From positions 62,001 to 126,000 of the forward strand of contig NZ_LWBP01000134.1 of NCBI RefSeq assembly GCF_002078015.1: a stretch of 64,000 bases of DNA, read 5' to 3'. Every line of letters starts with the position of its first letter. Position 1 is the stretch's first letter. This document shows, in pieces, positions 22,432-32,792 of the stretch. Source of the DNA: Niastella populi (lineage in GTDB: Bacteria; Bacteroidota; Bacteroidia; Chitinophagales; Chitinophagaceae). Made by a program: the position numbers and the translations under genes. The notes beneath the pieces are model-generated. The model saw only the letters and a program-made list of their open reading frames with translations, was not told where the DNA came from and did no database searches.

Positions 22432-24375
22432 ATGTACAAGTTATTATTATCAGTCACAGCCGTTTTACTTTTTTCATTTCCTGGTTTTACCCAATCGAAA
22501 TTCAATCCGGCAGAAGCCTTTGCACCGGGTTTTTATAAAAATAATGGCAATACCATTAGGTCGGCAAGTGGCGCACCCGGACCAGCCTACTGGCAAAACC
22601 GGGCAGACTATAATTTGCAGGCAATCATCGACACAGCCAAACAACAGCTGACCGGGTATACGATCATAAAGTATACGAATAACAGTCCCGATACATTAAG
22701 ATCATTATGGTTATTGCTTGAACAGAACATCTATAAGAAAGGCGCGCGCAGCAATTTCCTGTTCGATCAGCAACCACAGGAATTCACCCCTGGTTTTGAA
22801 ATTGACGAAGTGAAGATCGGCCAGGGTGCTGCTACAACCCCGGTGAAGTACATTGTGACCGATACGCGTATGCAGATCCGTTTGGAAAGGGCGCTGCCGG
22901 CAAAAAACGGCGTCGTAAGCATTCATATAAAATATCATTATACCATTCCGGGCGCTTTTGGCGGCCGAACAGATTATGTAAGAACTAAGAACGGTACCAT
23001 TTATGAAATTGCACAATGGTATCCGCGGATGTGCGTATACGATGATCTGCAGGGTTGGAACACCCACCCATTTCTTGGCAGCGGTGAATTTTATTGCGAA
23101 TACGGCAATTTTGATTACAGTGTAACGCTGCCCTGGAACATGATAGTGGCCGGCGCCGGGGAATTACAAAACCCCAATGAAGTACTTACTCAACTACAGA
23201 TGCAACGCCTTAATGCAGCCCGCGCCAGCGATAAAACGGTAATGGTTCGTTCTGCAGCGGAAGTAACCGACCCTAAAAGCAGGCCGGTCGGGAAAGGCAT
23301 GCTTACCTGGCGGTTTAAAATGAATAATACGCGCGATGTAGCTTTTGGCGCTTCCGCCGCATTTATGTGGGATGCCGCGCGGGTTAATTTACCCAATGGA
23401 AAAAAATGTCTTGCTATGTCGGTTTACCCGGTTGAAAGCGATGGCTATGATGGCTGGAGCCGTTCAACCGAATACCTGAAGGCTTCTATTGAACATTTTT
23501 CTCAAAAATGGTTTGTATATCCCTACCCTGTTGCCATCAATGAAGCAGGCATTGCCGCCGGAATGGAATACCCGGGAATCCTGTTCGATGGAATGAATGA
23601 TAAGAACAAGGAACTGTATTGGGTAACGGCGCATGAAATTGGCCATAACTGGTTTCCCATGATCGTTGGTTCCAATGAACGCCGCAGCGCATGGATGGAT
23701 GAAGGCTTCAATACCTTCATTGGTATTTATGCATCGGATGCTTTCAATAAAGGCGAGTATGCGCCTAAACGAGATAGTGAGTATGCACCGGGCGGTGGCA
23801 ACCCGGCCGATGAAATCCTTCCCTGGCTAAGCGATCCCAAAGCACCGTCAATGATGATGGCTGCTGACGCAATTCCCGAAACCTATCGCCATCCGGTCTC
23901 TTATTTCAAACCGGCATTTGGGTTGTACCTATTGCGTGAATATGTGCTGGGACAGGATCGTTTTGATTATGCATTCAAAAGATATATTCAGCAATGGGCT
24001 TATAAACATCCTTCGCCTGAAGATTTCTTTCGCACAATGGATAATGAAAGCGGAGAGGACCTTAGCTGGTTCTGGCGCGGCTGGTTTCAGCATAACTGGT
24101 CGCTCGACCAGGCGGTACAACAGGTGACCGTAGCCGATAACAAGGCTAATATCACTATTACCAACCTCGACAAACTGGTTATGCCGGTTGTTGTGCAATT
24201 GACGTTCAACAATGGCGGCACACAGCGGATGCAATTGCCTGTAGAAACCTGGTTTCAACATTCGAGTTATACGTTCTCCGTTCCGGTAACGGGCGCTGTA
24301 ACCACTGTTACCATCGATCCCGACCAGGTGTTACCCGATGCCAACCGGCAAAACAATGTGTGGAAGATTAAATAA
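22432..24375 (+). CDS. M1-family zinc metallopeptidase
   Basis: A 647-residue secreted aminopeptidase-like enzyme. Residues 1-20 form a signal peptide ([20 protein letters not shown]). After an N-terminal beta domain the catalytic domain carries HEIGHNW (His401, Glu402, His405) and the third zinc ligand Glu424 in WMDEGFNTF. The exopeptidase GAMEN motif appears as AAGMEYPG near 378-385, which is close enough for an M1 member. A C-terminal beta domain ends the protein. It likely trims peptides in the periplasm or outside the cell. Only 56 bp separate it from the next small gene on the same strand. Confidence 0.9.
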   Translation: MYKLLLSVTAVLLFSFPGFTQSKFNPAEAFAPGFYKNNGNTIRSASGAPGPAYWQNRADYNLQAIIDTAKQQLTGYTIIKYTNNSPDTLRSLWLLLEQNIYKKGARSNFLFDQQPQEFTPGFEIDEVKIGQGAATTPVKYIVTDTRMQIRLERALPAKNGVVSIHIKYHYTIPGAFGGRTDYVRTKNGTIYEIAQWYPRMCVYDDLQGWNTHPFLGSGEFYCEYGNFDYSVTLPWNMIVAGAGELQNPNEVLTQLQMQRLNAARASDKTVMVRSAAEVTDPKSRPVGKGMLTWRFKMNNTRDVAFGASAAFMWDAARVNLPNGKKCLAMSVYPVESDGYDGWSRSTEYLKASIEHFSQKWFVYPYPVAINEAGIAAGMEYPGILFDGMNDKNKELYWVTAHEIGHNWFPMIVGSNERRSAWMDEGFNTFIGIYASDAFNKGEYAPKRDSEYAPGGGNPADEILPWLSDPKAPSMMMAADAIPETYRHPVSYFKPAFGLYLLREYVLGQDRFDYAFKRYIQQWAYKHPSPEDFFRTMDNESGEDLSWFWRGWFQHNWSLDQAVQQVTVADNKANITITNLDKLVMPVVVQLTFNNGGTQRMQLPVETWFQHSSYTFSVPVTGAVTTVTIDPDQVLPDANRQNNVWKIK

Positions 24376-24419
24376 TCAGGCAAGGAACAGTTGGTATCTT
24401 TACAATAAACCGGGAACGA

Positions 24420-24695
24420 ATGACCCTGACAGAAAAATTATTATTCGTAGCGTTTGGATTTCTTCTCATTATTTTTATTTCCGTTGGCTTTTTGAATAAA
24501 AGCGATAAATTAAAAATGCTGAAAGATAAATACGATGCTGCCTTACAGGGAGAAGACAGGGACGAAGCAATTGCTGCCGGGGAAGCGTATTACCGGGCGC
24601 TAAGAGGCGGTGAGCTTACCCTTACCGATGAAAAAGCGATATGGAAAGATGTGGCTCATTTGCCGGAGAAGGAAGGGGGTGAAGTAGGTAGTTGA
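24420..24695 (+). CDS. Small membrane-anchored hypothetical protein
   Basis: A 91-residue protein with one N-terminal transmembrane segment (about 7-25, LLFVAFGFLLIIFISVGFL) and a soluble helical remainder of mixed charge (KLKMLKDKYDAALQGEDRDEAIAAGEAYYRALRGG), resembling a single TPR-like helical pair. A promoter-like TATCTTTA lies about 25 bp upstream, so it can be expressed independently of the M1 peptidase gene. No family is recognised. Confidence 0.65.
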   Translation: MTLTEKLLFVAFGFLLIIFISVGFLNKSDKLKMLKDKYDAALQGEDRDEAIAAGEAYYRALRGGELTLTDEKAIWKDVAHLPEKEGGEVGS

Positions 24696-24906
24696 GGCGG
24701 GGTTGATAAAGGTGATATGGGGAATACAGAATATTGAATTGCGAACTTCAAGTAGATAGTTGACGAGTTAACTGGTTGATGAGGCGGAGTTAAATAGTTG
24801 AAGAACAGCGCCTGCAGCCCGTTCGGCTTGCTCCTGTATTTTGCTTTCGGCTTTGAGCTTTAGGCTTTCGCCTGTATTTGTATTCGCGTGTAGCTAGCAG
24901 CTGTAT

Positions 24907-25713
24907 TTACCATTCACCATTCAGCTTCACGCCGCATCCCATATACATCGTTCCATTATACTTTGCCTCTACCTTATATTCATACCAGTTATCGCTCATA
25001 CCATCGCTGCAAAATTGAGGCGTTATAATTACTTGCATAGAATCTGAATTTTTGCCCGTCGTGTAAATATACCGGCGGTTTTGAATTATCGCCGGCGCAT
25101 AGGGAAATACGGTGGGTTCACTGCTATCAACCCGTAGAAATCTGATCTGTTTATCCACATCAATTTCCATCAGCCAGAACGGCTCGTTGCCAAGCGCAAA
25201 AAAATCAATCCCGGCTTTCTTCTTCTCCATCCAGGCAATATTATCGGCGCCAATTTGTATATGGCTTAAATAATCATTGGGATACAATGGAACAGGCGCA
25301 CCGGTCATACTCAATTCACTCAGGCCTTTATTCGTAACCGCAAAGCGTTTGAACACTTCTTCGTTTACCAGCAACTGCAATTGATCGTTGGTTGTTTGCC
25401 AGCGGCCTTCCGTTTCAAGCGGCGGCGACTGAATTCCATTGAACTCATCTTTCAAATGAAACTGGTGATCGGTTAAAAAAAGAATTTTCCGCGTAATGCT
25501 GCGGCAATCGTTACATGGTATTGTGCCGGTATAATAACCGGGAACAAAAGAAGTGGGTGAACCCGATTCATCCGGAATAAACTGACCAGCATTAAATACC
25601 GAATCGGTAGTTGATGTGGTATCTGTCGTTTGAGGTACGTGTATGGGTGTGCGACTGTTGCATGCTACGGCAACTAACATTAGCAGGCCAAAACAGCATT
25701 TCATTGTTTTCAT
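24907..25713 (-). CDS. Lipoprotein with NlpE-like and COG3650-like domains
   Basis: A 268-residue lipoprotein: signal MKTMKCCFGLLMLVAVAC, lipobox near VAVAC, then a Thr/Ser-rich linker. Residues 58-150 resemble the NlpE N-terminal domain, with GYYTGTIPCNDC matching the conserved G-x-Y-x-G-x-x-P-C-x-x-C signature. Residues 170-268 resemble the COG3650 domain (FFALGNEPFWLMEI ... YMGCGVKLNG). In E. coli NlpE is an outer-membrane lipoprotein that signals surface and envelope stress. The two-domain combination is seen in Bacteroidota. The role here is inferred by homology only. Confidence 0.72.
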   Translation of the reverse strand: MKTMKCCFGLLMLVAVACNSRTPIHVPQTTDTTSTTDSVFNAGQFIPDESGSPTSFVPGYYTGTIPCNDCRSITRKILFLTDHQFHLKDEFNGIQSPPLETEGRWQTTNDQLQLLVNEEVFKRFAVTNKGLSELSMTGAPVPLYPNDYLSHIQIGADNIAWMEKKKAGIDFFALGNEPFWLMEIDVDKQIRFLRVDSSEPTVFPYAPAIIQNRRYIYTTGKNSDSMQVIITPQFCSDGMSDNWYEYKVEAKYNGTMYMGCGVKLNGEW

Positions 25714-25903
25714 TTTTTCAAAGACTTCTATAATATAGTTCCTCCTTTGCCTGTTTATGCAAAAGCAGGTATTATGGAAGTTTACCGGACAGCGTTTGAG
25801 GGATACTATATGAGCAAAGAGTGGGCCGTTTGTTATTAATAGAAAGAAAAAGTAGGGTACGGATGCTGGTAATTTGCCCTTTTGTGGTCAGGACCCATCC
25901 CTG

Positions 25904-26155
25904 CTAGCTTGCTTTGCCTTTATGTTCCCAATATTCTTTCACAATGCGGCCGTTGGCCATTTGGCGAAGCCGGCGCGTAAAGCGCTCGCCTTTTATATGA
26001 CCAGTATCATCCTTACGGCCAAGAACCAATACAATGGCATCCCCCTCCTTATCGGTTTTAAATGCCATGTCGTAGCGGTTACAATGCGTTTCAATAAAAG
26101 AAGACGGTTGGTACTTCTTACGTAAAATTTTTAAAACAGGTTCTTCCAGCTCCAT
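25904..26155 (-). CDS. Small conserved hypothetical protein
   Basis: An 83-residue basic protein (MELEEPVLKILRKKYQPSSF...), mixed alpha/beta with a strand pair around MAFKTDKEGDAIVLVLGRKDD and a basic helix GERFTRRLRQMANGRIVKEYW. No signal peptide or membrane segment. I recognise the general form from Bacteroidota genomes but no domain name. It lies between long non-coding gaps on both sides. Confidence 0.6.
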   Translation of the reverse strand: MELEEPVLKILRKKYQPSSFIETHCNRYDMAFKTDKEGDAIVLVLGRKDDTGHIKGERFTRRLRQMANGRIVKEYWEHKGKAS

Positions 26156-26856
26156 AATTTTGATTTTTTACATGAGCAAATGAATTATTGAATTTTCATA
26201 GTTGGGGTGGGCCTGCTTTCATTGCCGTTATATATATGTTAACCTTAAACGAATAAATTCTATGCGATCAGGGGGAAGAGTTTGCTATTTTGATTGTTGA
26301 GCCTTTGAGTTGGCCGATGCTTTACAGTGCGATGGTTAATACGCACGAATCATGTACTTAATGTTAAAGCGTTGTTTAAAAATGTTGAAATTATAATGCC
26401 ACTCCCGCTAAAGCATTTTGCGTTTAAAAAATTGCATAATTTTTTTCGCACATATACAAAAGCGTGGCATATGTTATACAAATCAGGGGAAGGATTTACG
26501 AACAAGGTGTGTATATTTTAATGTGCAGACACAGGTTGTCCGTGCGATGCAACGATAATGGGAAGAGTACGGCATATCCTTCGCTTCAAAAATTATAGCA
26601 GGTATTTTCAATCAATAAGTCTTAGGAGTGCGTTGTACGGGATTGTGGCGATAGTTATACAGTTCTTTAAAGTTACAACTTTACAAATTAAAAAGATCAA
26701 CTCCTGTCATCAGTTTGCACGATCGGGCAACATTTTATCAAATGTCAAACGACCCTTTTATGTTTATCCCGCCTTTTTATACTAAGGGCTCGTCGCAATC
26801 GTTTATTTTCAACTTTTTGTACCAAACACTCGTTAAAATACGTACTTTAATTACCC
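26156..26856. other. 700-bp AT-rich gap
   Basis: I see no gene, RNA or strong hairpin here. Short open frames exist but have no coding character. The stretch is richer in A and T than its neighbours and could be a decayed gene. Confidence 0.5.
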
Positions 26857-29079
26857 ATGGATTATCTGAAGAAGTATAAGAGCTTTTTGTACAGTTATTA
26901 TCTCAGTTCCGGAGTACGTATTACAGCAGGCGTGGTGCTGCCTGCGCTCATTTTCAGCTATTTCGATATGTTGTCGCAAGGGGTAGCCATCTCGCTGGGC
27001 GCCATGTGCGTCAGTGGCACCGATAACCCCGGCCCTATTCACCACCGGCGTAATGGTATGCTAATCTGCCTGTTGTTCCTTGTTGTGGTAGCAACTTTAA
27101 CCAGTTTAACCGCAGCCTATCCTTTTATGCTGGGTACGCTTATAACTATTTGCTGTTTTGTTTTTTCCATGATCGGCGTTTACGGCAGCCGCGCCATTTC
27201 AATAGGGGTGTCAGCGCTATTGATCATGGTTTTGCAGATCGGGCATCCCAGCCAGGGTAAAGAGGTGATCATTCAGGCCGCTTATATTTTATTGGGCGGA
27301 CTTTGGTATACCGGGTTAAGTTTGTTATTACACAAGTTTGCCCCTTATAAACTAGCACAACAGGCGTTAGGAGAATGTATCGCCGCCACCGCCAATTACA
27401 TCCGCATCAGGGCATTGTTCTATGATGAAACAACGGATTATGACAAAGCGTATCGCCAAATGATAGAGCAACAGGTGACCGTTCACCAGGAGCAGGAACT
27501 GGTACGGGAACTATTGTTTAAAAGCCGTTACATCGTTAAAGAATCAACCAATACGGGCCGAACCCTGTTGATGTTGTTCAGAAGCCTGGTTGATCTTTTT
27601 GAAAAGATCATGACCACCTATCACGACGATTATAAGGAACTGCACGCCACATCTGAGGGAACCGAAATAATGGAGCGCTATCGTCAACTTATTTTACAAC
27701 TGGCGGCGGAGCTCGATGACATCAGTATTGCCGTAAAAAGCGGCCGCCGCTCACGCGAAACAACAGTCCTTGCCGATGCCATAAAAGAAACCCGCATATT
27801 TTATATAGAACTGAGGAATAAAAACAGAACGCCCGACACGCTCGGGTATTTCATTACCATGCGGAACATCCTGAGCAACATTGAAGACATTGCCAATCGT
27901 ATTCACAACCTGCACTTATACACCAGTTATCAGCAAAAGGTCACTCCTTCCGAGCCGGCCGATTATGACAAATTCGTTCACCGGCAGAACTTCAGCCTGA
28001 AAGTGCTTACCGATAACCTGAGCATGCAATCGAACTTTTTCAGGCATTCACTACGGGTAAGCCTGGCCACACTGGCCGGTTATATCATTTCCATGTTCCT
28101 GCAGGTTGGTCACAACTACTGGATACTTCTTACCATTATCGTAATCCTAAAACCCAATTACAGCCTGACCAAAAAGCGAAACTTCGAACGGTTGTTTGGC
28201 ACAGTGGCCGGGGCCATCGTGGGGTTGGGGATCTTATATTTTGTACATGACAGAACCGCGTTGTTCTTTATAATGCTGGTGTTGATGCTTGGTACATATA
28301 GTTTGTTACGCACCAACTATATGTGGAGTGTTATTTTTATGACGCCTTATGTACTGTTGATATTTCAGCTATTATACGCTTCCCCTGTCAAAAACGTGCT
28401 TACAGACAGACTGCTCGATACTACCATTGGCTCGGCCATCGCCTTTATTGCGAACCTGTTACTGGTACCGCTTTGGGAGCATGAGCAGATCTCGGGTTAT
28501 ATAGCCACGGCCATTGAAAAAAACACCGCCTGGTTTAAAACCGTGGTTACCGAATTTATGGGTAAACCGGTTCTCCCTACCGAATACCGCGTAAGCCGTA
28601 AAGAAGCATTTGTTGCCCTGGGGAATTTATCAGATGCGTTTACCCGAATGCTGGCAGAACCCAAATGGCAGCAAAAAAATGTCAACACCGTTCACCAGTT
28701 TGTTGTGTATAACCACCTGCTCACTTCACATATTGCCACCCTGTCGCATTTCGGCCAGCAATTCGCCGCCATCAATGCAACAAAGGATTTTGTTCCCGTA
28801 ACCAATTATATCGAATCGGAACTGTGTGTTTCAAAAGCGATCATCGATGGAGAAGAAGCGCCTGCAGAGCCCATGCGTGAACCGCAATGGCAACAGATTG
28901 ACAAACGGTTGAGCAATCTGATGATCAACCGGCAAAAAGAACTGCAACAGGGATTAACTGATACAGACACCCGTAAATTACTGCGGGCGGTAAAATCAGT
29001 TACCGATGAATTCAGAATAATTCATGATGTCACTTCCGATATCAGGAAAGCAAGCATACAACTGGCGCATAAGGCCTAA
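26857..29079 (+). CDS. FUSC-family (YccS-like) inner-membrane protein
   Basis: A 740-residue protein with two clusters of hydrophobic helices, near 20-165 and 395-525, each followed by a soluble helical part. This duplicated layout, with GAMCVSGTDNPGP near 48 and YWILLTIIVILKPNYSLTKKRNFERLFGTVAGAIVG near 420, is that of YccS/FUSC proteins (aromatic-acid efflux and fusaric-acid resistance relatives). YccS has unknown substrate; AaeB-type relatives export aromatic acids with a membrane-fusion partner, which is not present here. Single-gene unit on a 390-bp spacer. Length is typical. Confidence 0.85.
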   Translation: MDYLKKYKSFLYSYYLSSGVRITAGVVLPALIFSYFDMLSQGVAISLGAMCVSGTDNPGPIHHRRNGMLICLLFLVVVATLTSLTAAYPFMLGTLITICCFVFSMIGVYGSRAISIGVSALLIMVLQIGHPSQGKEVIIQAAYILLGGLWYTGLSLLLHKFAPYKLAQQALGECIAATANYIRIRALFYDETTDYDKAYRQMIEQQVTVHQEQELVRELLFKSRYIVKESTNTGRTLLMLFRSLVDLFEKIMTTYHDDYKELHATSEGTEIMERYRQLILQLAAELDDISIAVKSGRRSRETTVLADAIKETRIFYIELRNKNRTPDTLGYFITMRNILSNIEDIANRIHNLHLYTSYQQKVTPSEPADYDKFVHRQNFSLKVLTDNLSMQSNFFRHSLRVSLATLAGYIISMFLQVGHNYWILLTIIVILKPNYSLTKKRNFERLFGTVAGAIVGLGILYFVHDRTALFFIMLVLMLGTYSLLRTNYMWSVIFMTPYVLLIFQLLYASPVKNVLTDRLLDTTIGSAIAFIANLLLVPLWEHEQISGYIATAIEKNTAWFKTVVTEFMGKPVLPTEYRVSRKEAFVALGNLSDAFTRMLAEPKWQQKNVNTVHQFVVYNHLLTSHIATLSHFGQQFAAINATKDFVPVTNYIESELCVSKAIIDGEEAPAEPMREPQWQQIDKRLSNLMINRQKELQQGLTDTDTRKLLRAVKSVTDEFRIIHDVTSDIRKASIQLAHKA

Positions 29080-29489
29080 AATTAATATCGACAATTTCCG
29101 GTTCATAAAAAAACCACAGGCATAATTTTTCACCTGCAGCGCTTGTTTTTATAGCCATGTTGGTAAAATCATTCTTACCTGATGACCGGTTTACTATATA
29201 ATACGATTCAAAATGGTGTCATGCAAACAGGGCCCTGCCCGGTCTATGCCACCGGCCAGGTGCCTGGTTGTATTAAATAAACCTGGAAAAAGTAGATCTC
29301 AAAGATGCCGTGGAGGAAGCAAAATTTGCATGAGTTGTCATTGAATTTGTATGAACTGCCGCCATCAGAAATTTTCCGGCTCAATTCATTATCCATTTTT
29401 GCCGGTTCAACACCATTATCAACAATTCATCGTTACAAATTCACATTTTATCTTTTCAAAAGTTATATTTGTCAATTCATTATTTTTTT
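29080..29489. other. Gap with promoter of the propeller sensor
   Basis: About 390 bp without a gene. Near its end a TAnnTTTG box, TATATTTG (29464-29471), probably starts the sensor transcript; this argues that translation begins downstream at the GTG at 29490 and not at a TTG inside the box. No terminator is evident after the FUSC gene. Confidence 0.5.
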
Positions 29490-32400
29490 GTGCAGCGTTT
29501 ATCCCTAATCATTTTGTTTTTGTGTGTATGCAGCCTGGTTTGTCTGTCGCAGGATGAAAGGCAATACACATTTGCACATTATTCAACTGATAAAGGACTG
29601 GCGGGGCATGAAGTAAAAGCCGTTATTCAGGATAAAGCCGGTTATATATGGGTAGGTACGGTAACAGGTTTACAACGTTTTGATGGCACCCGTTTTGTTA
29701 CTTTCCGTCACCGGAAGTCAGACCCGGGCAGCATTCCCGAAAACAACATCAATCATCTTTTCCGCGATAAAAAGGACAATCTCTGGCTATTGACAGCCGC
29801 AGGTCATGTGGGCACCTTCGACACCCGGCGCTTCCGGTTCAACCCCGTGAATATCGCGTACACAAAAAAGAATTCCGTACAGGCCGATAAAAAGTTTTTT
29901 ACCGATAGCCGCGGCAATATCTACCTGCTATGTTTCAGAACAGAATTGCTTGTGTATGATGAAAAAGTAAAACAATTTGTGCCGGCCAGTCATTTGATCC
30001 CTCTTCCGCCCAAATGGCCCGTTCTTTCTTTTTGCGAAGATGCGCAGGCGGGCAAATTTTATATTGGCACCGATTCCGGACTGGTAGTTTTCAACACCCG
30101 TACCAACAACCTGAGTTATTCAGGTCACAATGTTGAAAAAGAACTGTTGGTTGAACAATATGGGCATATTCCCAATGTGGCGCCTATGCTGCTCGATTCA
30201 AAACACCGGTTTTGGTTCCTCAGTTGGCCGCCAACTGTAGGCTGTCCGGTTTTTTATTGTTACGATCTGCAAAACAATTCCACCGTTCTAAAAAACTACA
30301 GCTTTTTACCGCTGATAAAGGAATATCACGAGCCCAGCGCTATGATAGAACAAAAGAACGGAACCATCTGGATTAAGGGCGGTAATATTTTTGCCAGCTA
30401 CCTCGAAAAAGAAAACAAATTTCAACTCGTACACAACGGTTACATCAATGGCCAGAGTATTTCTTTTGAAACGGTGCATGACCTCAGGGAAGACAGGGAA
30501 GAAAACCTTTGGGTAGCCACCAATAATAATGGGTTGTTCCGGTTCAACCCCGGCCATGAATTTTTTCAGAATGTGCATCACATGAACCGCACAAAGAACA
30601 TACCCGGTGAAGGTTCAGCCCTTTGTTTTTTAACCGACAATAACAACACCACTTTAATGGGCGCCTGGGGTAATGGAATTTACCGCTACGACTCCTCTTT
30701 CAAAAACATACCGCTGAACATCAAAGGCATTCCTGAAAATAATAACATCGTGGTTTGGTGCATGCAGCAAAGCAATGATGCTGATATAGTATGGATGGGC
30801 ACACAGCCGGGCGGGTTATATAAATACAACCGGCAAACAAAAAGTGCGGCTTATTTCGATGTGCCCGCGCTTGAGCAATCGACGGTAAGGCAAATTGCCG
30901 AAGATAAATACGGCAATCTGTGGATAGGAACCCATACACGCGGTTTGTTCAAATACACCAGAACAGAAACGGAATATAATTTCACCACGAACGTTGAAAA
31001 AATTACGGAAGTTGATGCACGCACCATTAACGCCCTCACTATTGATAAAAGCGGTAATTTATTGGTAGGAACCAGCGCAAACGGCGCTTATGTCGTCGAT
31101 ACCAGGAACAACCGCGTTATTCATCATTTTACTACCGACGGGCCACCGCAACAACGGCTGCAAACCATGGTGGTTACTTCGTTTTGTATTTACAACGATA
31201 CTGCGGTTATGATTGGCGGCGGCGGGTTTAACGTGTACAATCCTGTTAAGCAAACCATTCGAAAAATAATAACACCGTCGAGCATGCCCTTTGATGTGTC
31301 TGCCATTCAAAAAGATAAGGATGGATACCTGTGGGTAACGTTAACCACCGGCATGTTCAGGCTCAAACCCGAAAATTTGCGGGTGTTTATGGTTTTCGAT
31401 CGCATCGATGGCATTGCCAACGACCGGTTCGTTACCGGGTCGTCAGCTACTTTGCCCGATGGGCGAATGGTGTTTGGCAGCACCAATCAGTTCATTGTTT
31501 TTAATCCCGGAGATTTTGTAATGGTCGACTCATTGCCCGATGTGGCCATTGCCGGTTTCAAAGTGCAAAACCAGTCGCTGCCGGTTGATTCGTTGCTCAG
31601 CCTGAAGCGCATTGAGCTGGGGCCGAACCAGAACGCCATTACCATCGAACTTTCTTATCTCTTATTTCAGCGTAACTCCCTGCTTAAATACAAACTTGAA
31701 GGTATCGATAAAGGCTGGGTACATGCCGATATTACCAATCAGGCGGTGTATCCGTATTTACCGCCGGGCACTTATACTTTCAAAGCGCTTACAGAAGATG
31801 CTGAAGGCAGACCCGCGAAAAATATTACAACACTTATCATTAAAGTAAGACCCGTTTGGTGGCAAACCTGGTGGTTCTTCGGGTTGATCGTTTTTGTTTG
31901 CCTGGGCGTGTTCCTGTGGATCGACCGGTTAAGGTTGCAGAAAATAAAAGCCACAGAAAGCGTTCGCAACCGCATTGCAACGAGTTTAACCGAAGACATG
32001 GGTAATTCGTTAAGCAGTATCAACATCACCAGTGAGCTGGCCAAAACAAAGATCGATACCGATACGGAACGAACCAGGGAATATATTAACCAGATCAGCG
32101 ACAGCAGCAATCGTATGGTACAGGCCATGTACGATATGGTTTGGAGCATCAATCCTGAAAGTGATACACTGCGGCATACCATCGACAGAATGAAAGATTA
32201 TGCGGCTGAAATGGAAAGCATGTATACGCCGTCGATCATATTTCAGGTAGATGAACAGGCGAAGGACCTGCGGTTACGAATGGAAACGCGGTATGAAATG
32301 CTGAGCATTTTCAAAGAAGCGGTGAATAATGCCGCCCGGCATGCGCAGGCAAAATACATCGAGGTGAACCTGCAATATAAAAACCCTGCACTAACGTTAT

Positions 32401-32558
32401 GCATTCGCGACGATGGTAAAGGATTTAACGTGGAGTTGGTTGAATTGTCGAGAGGCCTGAGCGAAATGCGCCGCCGCGCCGGAAACGTCGATGCCAAATT
32501 CACATTGAAGTCGGAGATCAATACCGGAACCACCGTACGTTTATCTATGAATCAATAA
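29490..32558 (+). CDS. Two-component-type propeller sensor lacking the phospho-acceptor His
   Basis: A 1022-residue sensor read from a GTG start. A signal peptide (SLIILFLCVCSLVCLSQ) precedes a large periplasmic part made of Reg_prop repeats, seen as GYIWVGTVTGLQRF, NLWVATNNNGLFRF and NLWIGTHTRGLFKY, then a Y_Y_Y domain (LKYKLEGIDKGW). One transmembrane helix (WWFFGLIVFVCLGVFLWI) leads to the cytoplasmic kinase part. The HisKA_3-like segment reads RIATSLTEDMGNSLSSI; family members have His where this has Thr834 (LTED for LHDD). The HATPase domain is intact, with N box EAVNNAARHA and G1 DDGKGF. It probably cannot autophosphorylate in the normal way. A LytS/LytTR pair lies just downstream on the other strand. 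Confidence 0.88.
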   Translation: MQRLSLIILFLCVCSLVCLSQDERQYTFAHYSTDKGLAGHEVKAVIQDKAGYIWVGTVTGLQRFDGTRFVTFRHRKSDPGSIPENNINHLFRDKKDNLWLLTAAGHVGTFDTRRFRFNPVNIAYTKKNSVQADKKFFTDSRGNIYLLCFRTELLVYDEKVKQFVPASHLIPLPPKWPVLSFCEDAQAGKFYIGTDSGLVVFNTRTNNLSYSGHNVEKELLVEQYGHIPNVAPMLLDSKHRFWFLSWPPTVGCPVFYCYDLQNNSTVLKNYSFLPLIKEYHEPSAMIEQKNGTIWIKGGNIFASYLEKENKFQLVHNGYINGQSISFETVHDLREDREENLWVATNNNGLFRFNPGHEFFQNVHHMNRTKNIPGEGSALCFLTDNNNTTLMGAWGNGIYRYDSSFKNIPLNIKGIPENNNIVVWCMQQSNDADIVWMGTQPGGLYKYNRQTKSAAYFDVPALEQSTVRQIAEDKYGNLWIGTHTRGLFKYTRTETEYNFTTNVEKITEVDARTINALTIDKSGNLLVGTSANGAYVVDTRNNRVIHHFTTDGPPQQRLQTMVVTSFCIYNDTAVMIGGGGFNVYNPVKQTIRKIITPSSMPFDVSAIQKDKDGYLWVTLTTGMFRLKPENLRVFMVFDRIDGIANDRFVTGSSATLPDGRMVFGSTNQFIVFNPGDFVMVDSLPDVAIAGFKVQNQSLPVDSLLSLKRIELGPNQNAITIELSYLLFQRNSLLKYKLEGIDKGWVHADITNQAVYPYLPPGTYTFKALTEDAEGRPAKNITTLIIKVRPVWWQTWWFFGLIVFVCLGVFLWIDRLRLQKIKATESVRNRIATSLTEDMGNSLSSINITSELAKTKIDTDTERTREYINQISDSSNRMVQAMYDMVWSINPESDTLRHTIDRMKDYAAEMESMYTPSIIFQVDEQAKDLRLRMETRYEMLSIFKEAVNNAARHAQAKYIEVNLQYKNPALTLCIRDDGKGFNVELVELSRGLSEMRRRAGNVDAKFTLKSEINTGTTVRLSMNQ

Positions 32559-32792
32559 ATATCATTTTACCCTGAAAGTTGCTGTTGATTGTCGTGAAAC
32601 GGCTTCTATATTTCGAACCGAGCGCTTTTTTCGTGAAGATCAAATGCAAAACAGAAGCTGAAGGCACAAGGCCCACAGGCCAAACCCATTATGCGTTTCA
32701 CTTCGACATTGAACATTCAATATTCGATATACTTATTCTCTTTATCAACCCTTCCTGTATTCCATTATCGAATTATCACATTAGCAAATTAG

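Noticed and set aside
26327-26785. Two short ORFs (64 and 75 residues) in the AT-rich gap
   Set aside because: No coding character, no start signals, and no recognisable domain.
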